Source: Flavobacterium chryseum (lineage in GTDB: Bacteria; Bacteroidota; Bacteroidia; Flavobacteriales; Flavobacteriaceae). Taken from it: DNA of 64,000 bases. Positions within the stretch are counted from its first letter, which is position 1, and each line of letters begins with the position of its first letter. Positions 14,672 to 24,402 of the stretch are shown here, piece by piece. A program made the position numbers and the translations under genes. Where the stretch lies: the NCBI RefSeq assembly GCF_004362015.1, contig NZ_SNWW01000006.1:248001-312000 (forward strand), written 5' to 3'. A model generated the notes under the pieces. The model ran no database searches. It saw nothing but the letters and a program-made list of their open reading frames with translations, and had not been told where the DNA came from.

Positions 14672-17542
14672 TTATTTCTTTATAAATCTTTTAATTGTTT
14701 GTTTACCTTCTTTATCAAAAACAACAATATAAACGCCTCTTCTTAAACCTGAAACGTCAATGCTGTTATCATTTACTTTTTGTTTTGCAACCAAATTTCC
14801 TGTTTGAGAATCCACTACGCTAACATTTCCGCCACTAACATCTGTAGTAAAGAAAAGCGTTTCTGATACCGGATTTGGATAAACATTGAATGCAACCTCA
14901 TCAACTTCTTCTTCAGCAATAATTGCAGATGATTTTGGACTTGCTGCTGCACCAATTTTAGTAATTCTGATCCAGTTGATGTTCATTCCGGTATTCTGAA
15001 TGTAGATTCCAAAATTGTACGTTCCGGCATTTACACTCACTGTTTGTGTAACCGTTTGCCAGTTTTGCCATCCTCCCGTATTTGGAATATCAACATTTCC
15101 TAAAATAATAGTTCCACCATTTAAATCAGACGATAATTTGCCGCCAGCTACACCGCTTGCTACTCTGTATTCAATTAAATAAGAGCCTGTTGTAGGGAAA
15201 TTGATATTATTATACGCCAACCAATCGCCGGTTTCTGTATAACCAACATTCGAACCTCCGTCAGTATCTGTTGTAGCTTCTACCTGAATTCCGCTCATAG
15301 CAGAGTAATTTTCGGCCTGAATTAATGTAGAAGTTTGGGCTGTTGTCGTAGAAATTAATTTCCATTGTCCGCAAGTCTGACCGTTATCGTCCCATTGCTG
15401 TACATTGGCACCATTAGCTGTACTTGCATTGGCAACCTCAACAATTCTTCCGCTGTGTCTTGCAATAATTTTGTAAAATCCATCGCCTGCAGCAACTAAA
15501 ATAAATTGTTGGTTGGTCGTTCCGTTATACGGATATTGCTCAACATTAGCACCATTTGCTTTATTGAAGTTATTTACATCTAAAGACTGACCGCTGTGAT
15601 TGGCAATAATTTTATACAATCCATCTCCTAAATGAGTAAACGTAAACTTCTGGTTGTTTGCTGAGTTTACAGTTCCTTGGGCAACATTAGCTCCATTTGC
15701 TAAACTAGCAGTCCAAACGTCCATATTCAGGCCGCTGTTTCTGTTTTGCAAAAAGAAAGTCTGATTTCCTAAAGTAGTAACTCCGTTTGCGATAATTCGG
15801 ATAGAAGTTACTTTATCATTCCATGTTGCATTCAAACATGAATTATCAGAATTAATTACTGTAGAACCACCTGTAAAATTATCATCCTGATATAAAATCG
15901 CCTGAAATCCCTGTGTAATTCGAAGAGAAGAAATATCATCATTCAAAACTCCAAGAGAATTTAAACGTGCCATATTATAATCTCCGATGGTTAAACCGCC
16001 CGAAAATCCGGTATAATTACAATCTTTATAAACCGTAATAACATCTGTTGTAGGACTAATATTTCCTCCGGGAGGAATTGTTCCTGTAACAGAATAACTT
16101 CCGATAGAACCGTAAGCAGAATATCCGCCATAACCGGCACTTCCTGCTCCGCTGCCATCAACTCCGATAAAATATTTACCGGCTGGCAAATTCACATTCA
16201 TAGAAGCATTTAAAGCAAACGGATCAGAATTCCAATACGTTCCCATTTCTGCTCCGGCAGCATTATACAACCTGATTAAAAGATGCAAATTTCCGTCTCT
16301 TGAAACTGTATTGGCGTTGATTGAAACATTTCCGCCACCTGTAGTAAACGTAAAGAAATCATAATCAGCATCGCTGGAAATAATTCCGTTTTTCTGATTG
16401 ATGGCTCCACTTCCGTTATAATCTAAATTGGCTGCAGATGCGGTGTTATTTCCGTAATCGTCACCTCTGTATCCTACACCAAATTTAGTACTGGCAATAA
16501 TGGCAACATCATCTTGTTTGTTATTGGCATAATCATATTCTCCTTTACTCCATTGTACAACCGGTCTGTAGTAACCAGCTCCCATAATTGGTGCCCAGGA
16601 AGTATTGTTTATACCCACAAAATAATCTTCAGCAGGATTTGTACGTCCGTCATGACCAAGATCGAAAGTATGGCCAACTTCATGCGCTGAGGCATCTCCA
16701 CCAGATTTACCAGAAGTAATAAATACCCAACACGGTACATCATTGTCCCAATTGAAGGAACCAATATATGCCACACCTCCCGCCCCCGGGGCTGCAGTAT
16801 TGGTTGGAGTTACCACCACGCGCATTCTTCTGTTTCTTGGGTATGAATTAAATACAGCTTCGTTTGTTGTAACATTTACATTAAAAGGTCTGTAATCTTC
16901 TGCCACTACTTCCCAATGTTGTTGTACATCAGCATCGCTCATTCCCGATGGTGCTGCATTAATTGCGTTTCCGTTATTCCAAAGATTTCCTGCCGGCATA
17001 TTATAACCGTCAAAATCCAGCATAACGCAACCTGCAGCTCCCGGTAAACTTTGTAAATTCAATAAAGCCGGAGCGATTGCAGCCGCGACTGCTGTTTTAC
17101 TGGTCGTTTTATTTATTTCAGGAACATTTTTGTAATCGATACATATCAGCGTATTGATGTCTACTTTAGAAACATAGGCGTTTCCTTTAGCATCAGAGTA
17201 GTATTTGTAAGCTTCTCTTGTTTTCTTTAAAATGATATGCCCTTCCAGCGATTTATCCATTACTTTAATGTAAAAAGAAGATTCCGGAACGTTAGCGATT
17301 TCTCCAATCAAAAATTCAAGTGAAGCATTTGATTGTTTGTAATTGATTTTTGCATTGAAGTTTTTATTCTCTGCCTCAAGCAAAACGGTTTTCTCTGTGC
17401 TTTTTGAAGTAGCATTTGCGAGTCCGTTCTTTAAATTGTTCATGAAGGTTTTACTCGAGCCTAAAGAAGTCTGCGCAACGGCAAAACTGCTAAAAGCAAT
17501 AAACAGGAGTAAACTTAAGCGAATTCTGTAATTGTTTTTCAT
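14672..17542 (-). CDS. Secreted metzincin-type metalloprotease with PPC, beta-gamma-crystallin, ricin, CBM6 and T9SS domains
   Basis: The protein has 956 residues from ATG 17542 (MKNNYRIRL). The upstream in-frame Met at 17596 is not preceded by anything better and would spoil the signal peptide. The protease core has HEVGHTFDLGHD (zinc ligands about H287, H291, H297) and a later Met-turn-like IMGAG. A PPC-like domain (395-485) follows, then beta-gamma-crystallin with two calcium-clamp motifs (NDDISS, NDKVTS). A ricin-type trefoil with QQF/QW repeats (594-729), CBM6 (739-863) and a T9SS tail ending KRFIKK complete it. Likely role: digestion of proteins in polysaccharide-rich targets such as fungal walls. 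The domain calls are strong; the target is inferred. Confidence 0.88.
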   Translation of the reverse strand: MKNNYRIRLSLLLFIAFSSFAVAQTSLGSSKTFMNNLKNGLANATSKSTEKTVLLEAENKNFNAKINYKQSNASLEFLIGEIANVPESSFYIKVMDKSLEGHIILKKTREAYKYYSDAKGNAYVSKVDINTLICIDYKNVPEINKTTSKTAVAAAIAPALLNLQSLPGAAGCVMLDFDGYNMPAGNLWNNGNAINAAPSGMSDADVQQHWEVVAEDYRPFNVNVTTNEAVFNSYPRNRRMRVVVTPTNTAAPGAGGVAYIGSFNWDNDVPCWVFITSGKSGGDASAHEVGHTFDLGHDGRTNPAEDYFVGINNTSWAPIMGAGYYRPVVQWSKGEYDYANNKQDDVAIIASTKFGVGYRGDDYGNNTASAANLDYNGSGAINQKNGIISSDADYDFFTFTTGGGNVSINANTVSRDGNLHLLIRLYNAAGAEMGTYWNSDPFALNASMNVNLPAGKYFIGVDGSGAGSAGYGGYSAYGSIGSYSVTGTIPPGGNISPTTDVITVYKDCNYTGFSGGLTIGDYNMARLNSLGVLNDDISSLRITQGFQAILYQDDNFTGGSTVINSDNSCLNATWNDKVTSIRIIANGVTTLGNQTFFLQNRNSGLNMDVWTASLANGANVAQGTVNSANNQKFTFTHLGDGLYKIIANHSGQSLDVNNFNKANGANVEQYPYNGTTNQQFILVAAGDGFYKIIARHSGRIVEVANASTANGANVQQWDDNGQTCGQWKLISTTTAQTSTLIQAENYSAMSGIQVEATTDTDGGSNVGYTETGDWLAYNNINFPTTGSYLIEYRVASGVAGGKLSSDLNGGTIILGNVDIPNTGGWQNWQTVTQTVSVNAGTYNFGIYIQNTGMNINWIRITKIGAAASPKSSAIIAEEEVDEVAFNVYPNPVSETLFFTTDVSGGNVSVVDSQTGNLVAKQKVNDNSIDVSGLRRGVYIVVFDKEGKQTIKRFIKK

Positions 17543-17590
17543 ATGAATTTGAGGTTTGGGGATTACTATTTTATACGTTGCATGATTTTT

Positions 17591-17767
17591 AAACACATAG
17601 AAACATAGATTTTATCCTCATTTTTGTCATCCTGACGAAGGAAGGATCTATACAATACAGTTCCACAAAGATTTGAAGTACTTTACATAGCAACTTGCGA
17701 AGATTCCTCGTTTCCCGGAATCACAAACTATACTAACATTATGAGAAACCTATGTTCCTGTGTGTTT
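17591..17767. repeat. Inverted repeat, ACACATAG family, enclosing a GTCATCCTGACG element
   Basis: Left arm 17591-17608 and right arm 17750-17767 match with 2 mismatches in 18. Inside lies a different dispersed-type element (GTCATCCTGACGAAGGAAGG and a degraded partner near 17697-17710). This and the next repeat fill the 341-base gap between the genes; I see no ORF in it. Confidence 0.7.
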
Positions 17768-17770
17768 TAT

Positions 17771-17840
17771 TTTTCACGCAGATTTAAAAAGATTTAAGCT
17801 GATTGCTATCAAAATTAAATCTGCCAAAATCTGCGTGAAA
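17771..17840. repeat. Inverted repeat, CACGCAGATTT family
   Basis: TTTCACGCAGATTT (17772-17785) and AAATCTGCGTGAAA (17827-17840) are perfect arms around an AT-rich interior. Related copies occur at 28671, 39581 and 54417. Confidence 0.75.
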
Positions 17841-17883
17841 TAAAAAAATCTTATTAATTCTGTAATCTGTAGCGAGTAAAAAA

Positions 17884-19755
17884 TTATTTTTTAATAAAAC
17901 GCCTTACGGTTTTGACTCCGTCTTTTTCAACTAAAATCAAATAGATTCCTGATTTTAAACCTGAAACATCAATACTGTTAGTGTTAACGGTTTGTGATGA
18001 AACTGTACCGCCATCCTGAGAATTTATAATACTCAAATTTGCTCCTGAAACATCAGCAGTAAAGAAAAGTATACTTTCTGTAGGACTTGGATAAACAGTC
18101 AGGCTTTCAATTTTATCTGTTGAAACTGATTTTGCCGCCAAAGCTGAAGCCGATTTCGTAATTCTGATCCAGTTGAGATTCACACCTGTATTCTGAATAT
18201 AAATTCCGAAATTATAAGTTCCGGCATTTACGTTTACAGTCTGACTTACTGTTTGCCAGTTTTGCCATCCTCCGGTATTCGGTATGTTTACAGAACCAAG
18301 CTGAATCGCTCCTGCACTCAAATATGAAGAAATAATTGCTCCGTTAACACCACTCGCGACTCTGTACTCAATTAAATAAGAACCGGATGTTGGAAAATTA
18401 ATGTTGTTATAAGACAGCCAGTCACCTGTATCTGCATAACCCACATTTAATCCACCGCCAGTATCTGTGGTTGCTTCGGTTTGAATTCCGCTCATGTTGG
18501 CATAACTTTCCGCTTCAATCAATACTGATGAAGAATTTGTTATGGCTCTCACTCTTACAGAAGTAGCAACATCATTGAAAGTGTTATCAACCAAACAAGT
18601 ATCATCAGCAGTAATAATGGTAGATGAACCGGAAAAATTATCGTTTGCGTAAAGCACTACTTCATAGCCACTTTGTACTTTAAGTGAAGAAATATCATTA
18701 TCTGAAATTCCTTTTGCCTGCAATTGACTCAAAGTATAATCCCCGGTTTGTAAACTAACAGCGTATCCAGCATAATTACAATCCTTATAAACTGTGGCAA
18801 CACCAGTTTGTTGTGGTGTTTCATAAAAGGTTTGTCCTGCCAGATTTCTTCTTTTTAAACCTTGTGCTTTATAATTAGCCACCAAAGTATTAACCTGGGC
18901 TAGATCTAAGGCTGTATTTTTATAATATAAAACCCAGTCTGTCATGAAAGTATTCTCTCTGTTGTTAGTACCAGTACCCAATACATTATTCCAAATCCAG
19001 TTTGCGAATGCTACCTGCATCGTACTTCGGGGATAAACCGGAAGACCTGCCTGAGTTTCATTATCGGTAACAGAATGAGTTGCAATAAGGGTATTATCCA
19101 TATAATATCTGATATTGACACCATCTGTGCAGGTAGCAATGAAAGTATGCCACCCGGCTAATGATTTTTGCTGGGTAGAATAGGTTTTCCAGGGCTTCCA
19201 TGGATTTGCAATATATTTGTGATAGGAAGTGGTATAGCCAACTCGATTGTCTGGAGAAACACCCCATTTATCAGCAGCCATATACTCTATTATATCCATT
19301 TCACTATATTTTGAACCATCCTGAGCAAGACTTGAACTTACAATGGTAAAAAAGGTCTGTATGTTGGCATCTTTACTTATAAAAGATTCATCTGATAAAT
19401 ACACTCTTGATGCGTAAGTTCCTTCAAAATATTCGTAAGAACTTTCTATTCTGGAATGTGTTACCGCTTTTGACTGACCATTAACCGTTGTTTTCAATGT
19501 CATCAACTTATTAGCTGAATCATTCGGGTCTGTAATAAAATTGACGTTATTACGGCTGTAAGTGGCTCCTTCCGGAGGTCCACTTACGCCATTAATAATT
19601 TGCCATTTGTTAAAGGATGCCAATTGTGGATCAGTATTGCCTGAATAATTAAAATCATCAAACATTATGACCTGCGCATGGCAACTTAAACCAACGAAAA
19701 TAAATGCGAATAAGAGTAGCTTTGAATGAATTAAAACTTTTATATTTTTCTTCAT
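17884..19755 (-). CDS. Secreted GH16-like glycoside hydrolase with beta-gamma-crystallin, CBM6 and T9SS tail
   Basis: The protein has 623 residues. A signal peptide (to LSCHAQ) leads into a jelly-roll catalytic region of about 270 residues. It holds SEMDIIEY (E152-x-D-x-x-E157), the GH16 catalytic signature, and a later NWIWNN stretch. A beta-gamma-crystallin module follows (319-404, clamps DNDISS and NDVATS), then CBM6 (411-533, ending NWIRITK) and a T9SS tail with YPSPTE and RRFIKK. GH16 enzymes cut beta-1,3/1,4-glucans and galactans; the substrate cannot be fixed. The start lies 6 nt after the chitinase gene, so both are one transcript. Confidence 0.8.
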   Translation of the reverse strand: MKKNIKVLIHSKLLLFAFIFVGLSCHAQVIMFDDFNYSGNTDPQLASFNKWQIINGVSGPPEGATYSRNNVNFITDPNDSANKLMTLKTTVNGQSKAVTHSRIESSYEYFEGTYASRVYLSDESFISKDANIQTFFTIVSSSLAQDGSKYSEMDIIEYMAADKWGVSPDNRVGYTTSYHKYIANPWKPWKTYSTQQKSLAGWHTFIATCTDGVNIRYYMDNTLIATHSVTDNETQAGLPVYPRSTMQVAFANWIWNNVLGTGTNNRENTFMTDWVLYYKNTALDLAQVNTLVANYKAQGLKRRNLAGQTFYETPQQTGVATVYKDCNYAGYAVSLQTGDYTLSQLQAKGISDNDISSLKVQSGYEVVLYANDNFSGSSTIITADDTCLVDNTFNDVATSVRVRAITNSSSVLIEAESYANMSGIQTEATTDTGGGLNVGYADTGDWLSYNNINFPTSGSYLIEYRVASGVNGAIISSYLSAGAIQLGSVNIPNTGGWQNWQTVSQTVNVNAGTYNFGIYIQNTGVNLNWIRITKSASALAAKSVSTDKIESLTVYPSPTESILFFTADVSGANLSIINSQDGGTVSSQTVNTNSIDVSGLKSGIYLILVEKDGVKTVRRFIKK

Positions 19756-19761
19756 TTTGTC

Positions 19762-21387
19762 TTATTTCTTAATAAAACGTCTCACCGTTTTGATTCCGTC
19801 TTTTTCAACTAAAATCAAATAGATTCCGCTTTTTAAACTTGTAACATCAATACTGTTGGTGCTGGCTTTTTGTGATGAAATTGTAGCGCCATCCTGAGAA
19901 TTGATAATACTTACGTTTGCTCCTGAAATTTCTGCAGAAAAGAAAAGTTCGTTTTCTGTTGGACTTGGATAAACTGTCAGACTTTCAATTTTATCTGTTG
20001 AAGCTGATTTTGCTGCTAAAGCCGATCCTGATTTTGTGATTCTGAACCAGTTTAGATTCCAACCCGTATTTTGAACATATATTCCGAAGTTATACGTTCC
20101 GGCATTTACGTTTACGGTTTGGGTAATCGTTTGCCAATTTTGCCATCCTCCTGTGTTAGGTACATCAACAGCACCAAGTTGGATTGTTCCGGCACTTAAA
20201 TCAGAAGATAATCTTCCTCCTGAAACAGCACTTGCTACTCTGTATTCAATTACATAAGAACCTGATGTTGGAAAATTGATATTGTAATACGCCATCCAGT
20301 CTCCTGTATCTGCGTAACCTACATTTGAACCTCCGCCAGTATCAGTTGTTCCTTCAGTTTGAATACCGCTCATTGAAGAAAAATTTTCTGCTTGTATCAA
20401 AGTACCTGTTCCTACTGGTGGCTGACCTCCTTTAACAACCTGATCAACAGCAGTAAGTAATGATTTTGAACCAGTTGCATCCTGAGACAATTCCCAAATC
20501 ATAACTCCACCTGCGTTTTGAATTGCAAAAGTTGTTTTTGCTTTGATAGTTGGAATTCCGTTGTAATAAATTGTATTACCAACCTGGTCTACATTTTCTG
20601 CACCCGGATATTGGGCTACGATATTGGCAAATGAAATTCCCTGATTAGCTGAAGCTCCAAAACCATATCCATAAAACGGAAGTCCGATAATGGCTTTACT
20701 TGCCGGTAAACCTCTTCCTGTCCAGTAATTAAACTGATTTACAGCCATGGTGTAAGGAGAGTGTTGTCCAGGATTTCCTGGTTGCCAAGGTCCTGTTGCA
20801 TCATAAGCCATAATATTAATCCAGTCGTAAGCAGCAAAAGTAGACACTGGAACATTTGCACCGCCATAACCTTCAGAAAGCGCAGCTGTAATTTGTTTTC
20901 CGCCAGAATGTAATTTATTAGCTAAAGCTATTACAAATCCTCCGTAATCACCATTAATTGCAGGGCCTTCTAAATCTACATCGACACCATCAAAATTGTG
21001 AGCGATAACATAATCGTAGATTTTTTGAATAAATGCCGTTCTGTTTCCAGGTGTAATCAGATTAAAATAATTGTCACGAATGGCTCCTCCTTCAGAAATT
21101 GCACCTCCTCCAAGAGATACAAAAACTTTTACATTTTGAGCATGCGCGGCATTGATAATGGTATTACTTCCTGAATTGAACGTTAAATATCCGTTTGCAT
21201 CGGGATTTTCAAACGCAATGTTGATATGCGTTAATTTACTGTACTGAATGGTGCTCGAAAATGAATTCAGATCAATCCAGTTTGGAATGTAAGCGATTAC
21301 TTTTTTTTGGGCCATTGATAAATTGAAAACACCCAGAACGAAAATTAAGATCCATCTTAGCTGGATCGCTTTGTAATTGTTTTTCAT
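19762..21387 (-). CDS. Secreted GH18 chitinase with CBM6 and T9SS tail
   Basis: The protein has 541 residues. A signal peptide (to NLSMAQ) is followed by a GH18 TIM barrel, roughly 28-315. It has KVFVSLGGG in strand 3, the catalytic DGVDVDLE (D133, D136, D138, acid E140) and the product-site MAYD. CBM6 (328-452) and a T9SS tail follow. Retaining chitinases of this family cut chitin to oligomers using substrate-assisted catalysis. The barrel lacks an obvious alpha+beta insertion, so it is probably endo-acting; that is inference. First gene of the pair 21387-17884, preceded by a 19-bp inverted repeat. Confidence 0.92.
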   Translation of the reverse strand: MKNNYKAIQLRWILIFVLGVFNLSMAQKKVIAYIPNWIDLNSFSSTIQYSKLTHINIAFENPDANGYLTFNSGSNTIINAAHAQNVKVFVSLGGGAISEGGAIRDNYFNLITPGNRTAFIQKIYDYVIAHNFDGVDVDLEGPAINGDYGGFVIALANKLHSGGKQITAALSEGYGGANVPVSTFAAYDWINIMAYDATGPWQPGNPGQHSPYTMAVNQFNYWTGRGLPASKAIIGLPFYGYGFGASANQGISFANIVAQYPGAENVDQVGNTIYYNGIPTIKAKTTFAIQNAGGVMIWELSQDATGSKSLLTAVDQVVKGGQPPVGTGTLIQAENFSSMSGIQTEGTTDTGGGSNVGYADTGDWMAYYNINFPTSGSYVIEYRVASAVSGGRLSSDLSAGTIQLGAVDVPNTGGWQNWQTITQTVNVNAGTYNFGIYVQNTGWNLNWFRITKSGSALAAKSASTDKIESLTVYPSPTENELFFSAEISGANVSIINSQDGATISSQKASTNSIDVTSLKSGIYLILVEKDGIKTVRRFIKK

Positions 21388-21455
21388 GGTAACATTTTTT
21401 AATAGATTAATAGATATTTAAATTTTGGGGGAGAATTTAATAAATTGTTGATTTT

Positions 21456-21549
21456 AGATTTTAGACTTTAGATTTACTATGTAATCGGAATTTGGTATCA
21501 AAAATTATTCGGTATCAAAATCCAATCTAAAATCTAAAGTCTAAAATCT
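21456..21549. repeat. 19-bp perfect inverted repeat upstream of the chitinase
   Basis: AGATTTTAGACTTTAGATT (21456-21474) pairs exactly with 21531-21549. It lies between GH64 (stop 21566) and the chitinase start and could act as a weak terminator or processing site. Its TAGATTTTAGA style is a simple AT-rich repeat. Confidence 0.65.
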
Positions 21550-21565
21550 GAAATCCTATTTAATG

Positions 21566-24235
21566 CTATTTTTTGATAAAACGTTTTACCGTTTTTTGTC
21601 CGTCTTTTTCAACAACAAGCAAATAAATTCCGGTTCTTAAACGCGAAACATCTACGCTATTGTTATTGATTTTTTGTGATACAACGACAGCTCCTGTTTG
21701 AGAATCTACAATGCTTGCATTACTTCCGTCTACTTCTGTCGTGATGAAAAGCGTATTTTCTACCGGGCTTGGATATATCGTTAAAACAGCTGCAACAGGT
21801 TCTTCTTCTACCGTAGGCGAAGTCGTTTTTGCAGCTAAACCAGCACCAACTTTTGTAATTTTTATCCAGTTGATGTTCATTCCGGTATTCTGAATGTAAA
21901 TTCCGAAATTGTACGTTCCTGCATTTACGTTTACCGTTTGAGAAACCGTTTGCCAGTTTTGCCATCCTCCGGTATTCGGTACATCAACATTGCCTAAAAC
22001 AATAGTTCCGCCGTTTAAATCAGAAGATAATCTACCGCCTGCGACTGCACTTGCCACTCTGTATTCGATTAGATAAGAACCAGTTGTTGGAAAATTAACA
22101 CTGTTGTAGGCTAACCAATCGCCAGTTTCGGTATAACCAACATTTGAACCTCCGCCAGTATCTGTTGTAGCTTCCACCTGAATACCGTTCATAGCAGAAT
22201 AATCTTCCGCCTGAATTAAAACAGATGTTTGAGAAGTTGTAGCCGGAACAAGTTTCCATTGTCCGCACGTTTGATTGTTGTTATCCCATTGCTGTACATT
22301 GGCACCATTTGCTGTACTTGCTCCTGCAACTTCAACGATTCTACCGCTGTGTCTGGCCACAATTTTATAAAATCCATCGCCAGTAGCAACCAATACAAAT
22401 TGTTGGTTTGTTGTCGCATTGTATGGATATTGCTCTACGTTTGCACCATTCGCTTTATTGAAATTATTTACATCTAAAGACTGACCGCTGTGGTTTGCTA
22501 TAATTTTATACAATCCATCGCCTAAGTGTGTGAAAGTGAATTTCTGGTTGTTTGCTGAATTTACCGTTCCCTGAGCAACATTAGCTCCGTTTGCTAAACT
22601 TGCACTCCAAACATCCATATTCAAACCACTGTTTCTGTTTTGCAAAAAGAAAGTTTGATTTCCTAAAGTTGTAGTTCCGTTTGCTAAAATTCTAATCGAA
22701 GTTACTTTATCATTCCAGGTTGTATTCAAACAAGAATTATCAGAAGTAATTACAGTTGAAGTTCCGCCAAAATTATCATCCTGATATAAAATCGCCTTAA
22801 AACCCTGTGTAATTTTAAGAGAAGATATAGCATCATCGTCAACACCTAATGTTTTTAAACGCGCCAAATTATAATCTCCAATCGTTAATCCGCCTGAAAA
22901 TCCTGTATAATTACAATCTTTATAAACCGTAATTACATCCGTTGTAGCGGGAACAGAAGGAACTGTTCCGGCATATCCGCCAAAAACGGCAATTACTTTT
23001 GTCGGCTGCGGCGTATGAAGCGATGGTGACTGATCTGCCACATCATCATAAGCAAATCCGTACGCAAGATTATCAATGCTAATTCCCGGTAAATGCCAGA
23101 ATTTAGAATAATGATTGGTTGGGTTTGTTTGATAAAATTGTGCTGCATTGTACCAGTTTTGTTGTCCCGGATTTGGTGTTGTAGTATTCACCATATGTCT
23201 GTTAATGGCCGCTGTAAGTTGCGCCTGAACTACAAGATCTAAATCACCATCAACCAGTCTTCTGTCCAGAACACCTTTTCCTTCAAGCGCTTCCTGCGTT
23301 GTTGGTCGGCTTTGAACTCTTCCCGTGCGGCCAACAAAACCTCCTGATTGTCCCACAACTTCTAATTGTTCACCAATAACTCTTCCTTTAAAAACTCCCG
23401 CATCTCCGGCATAAAATATTAAATCTTCATTTTTATATTTATTCCAGATCGCATCGATATATGATTTTAAATAATTGGCTTGAGGTCCTACAGAAGTTCC
23501 ACCCGTTCCGTCTGCGAAAGCTGGAGTTTTAGATGGCGCTGTAATTTCGCCCGTTGCATCATTTACGCAACCTTGAAATTCTGCTGGAACATTCGCTTTA
23601 AAAGCGGCTACAATATCAGCGTGTTTTTTTAGTTCACCTACTTTTTTCTGATATCCGTTAGCTCCGAATAATTCCATTCCCATTGGGTATTTATACGAAT
23701 CAACTCTCGAAGGATTTCCAAAGAAACCGTATTGATTGTTTGTTAATTCAATAATTTCATATAAAATGCCCTGATTTGGATCTGTAACGTTTAGCGGATT
23801 CGGAGAAGTATATCCCGAAGGAGCGCCATTGGCTCCAAAAAAGTAAAAATACAATTGTGAACCTTTGGCGATAAAAACCCTGCAGCCTGCGATTAAAGGC
23901 AATGTGAAAGTTTTATTTGGAATTTCGCTTAGTTTGGTAAAACAAGCTGCATATTTTGAGTTTTGTCCCGGTCCGGTATTTCCGCCAATTGTTGGTCCCG
24001 TAACGGTATTGTAAGAGGGACTCATTGGTAAAACCTGACTTGTTTTGGCATTTACCCAAACGTGGTTTCCGGTGGTGTAATCAATACCTACAATGGCTAC
24101 ATACAATTCGTTGTCATTAAATGTAGAACTATTGGTTATCGTAAATGGTATGGCTCCCTGACCGTGTATAAAATTCGAGAACACAAAAAACAATGTGATC
24201 AGAATAGGAATTTTTGTGAGTTTAATTCTTTTCAT
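21566..24235 (-). CDS. Secreted GH64 beta-1,3-glucanase with beta-gamma-crystallin, ricin, CBM6 and T9SS tail
   Basis: The protein has 889 residues. A signal peptide (to FIHGQ) is followed by a GH64/thaumatin-like domain from 27 to 420. Recognisable features are PFTITNSSTF, LYVAIVGID, a YKYPMGMELFG core and the LPGISIDNLAYGFAYDD end. GH64 enzymes release laminaripentaose from beta-1,3-glucan. Beta-gamma-crystallin (433-518), ricin trefoil (528-663), CBM6 (671-795) and a T9SS tail (815-889) follow. The non-catalytic half is almost the same as in the protease at 14672. Monocistronic or first gene; about 170 nt separate it from its neighbour. Confidence 0.88.
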   Translation of the reverse strand: MKRIKLTKIPILITLFFVFSNFIHGQGAIPFTITNSSTFNDNELYVAIVGIDYTTGNHVWVNAKTSQVLPMSPSYNTVTGPTIGGNTGPGQNSKYAACFTKLSEIPNKTFTLPLIAGCRVFIAKGSQLYFYFFGANGAPSGYTSPNPLNVTDPNQGILYEIIELTNNQYGFFGNPSRVDSYKYPMGMELFGANGYQKKVGELKKHADIVAAFKANVPAEFQGCVNDATGEITAPSKTPAFADGTGGTSVGPQANYLKSYIDAIWNKYKNEDLIFYAGDAGVFKGRVIGEQLEVVGQSGGFVGRTGRVQSRPTTQEALEGKGVLDRRLVDGDLDLVVQAQLTAAINRHMVNTTTPNPGQQNWYNAAQFYQTNPTNHYSKFWHLPGISIDNLAYGFAYDDVADQSPSLHTPQPTKVIAVFGGYAGTVPSVPATTDVITVYKDCNYTGFSGGLTIGDYNLARLKTLGVDDDAISSLKITQGFKAILYQDDNFGGTSTVITSDNSCLNTTWNDKVTSIRILANGTTTLGNQTFFLQNRNSGLNMDVWSASLANGANVAQGTVNSANNQKFTFTHLGDGLYKIIANHSGQSLDVNNFNKANGANVEQYPYNATTNQQFVLVATGDGFYKIVARHSGRIVEVAGASTANGANVQQWDNNNQTCGQWKLVPATTSQTSVLIQAEDYSAMNGIQVEATTDTGGGSNVGYTETGDWLAYNSVNFPTTGSYLIEYRVASAVAGGRLSSDLNGGTIVLGNVDVPNTGGWQNWQTVSQTVNVNAGTYNFGIYIQNTGMNINWIKITKVGAGLAAKTTSPTVEEEPVAAVLTIYPSPVENTLFITTEVDGSNASIVDSQTGAVVVSQKINNNSVDVSRLRTGIYLLVVEKDGQKTVKRFIKK

Positions 24236-24402
24236 ATCTAAATTAATTTTGGGGTTACGTAAATAGATTTTAAACCTAAAGTCACTTTAAATGACTTAAA
24301 TAATCCGTCAGGTGATATTGTGGTGCTATCCTTTTTTAAATTTAATTCCAAGTCATTAACGAGAAGATTATTTTAAAACAATTACACCCAACGGATTTTT
24401 AA

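Noticed and set aside
17591-17840. CRISPR array
   Set aside because: Repeats are inverted, of two unrelated families, and without regular spacers; no cas gene in the window.
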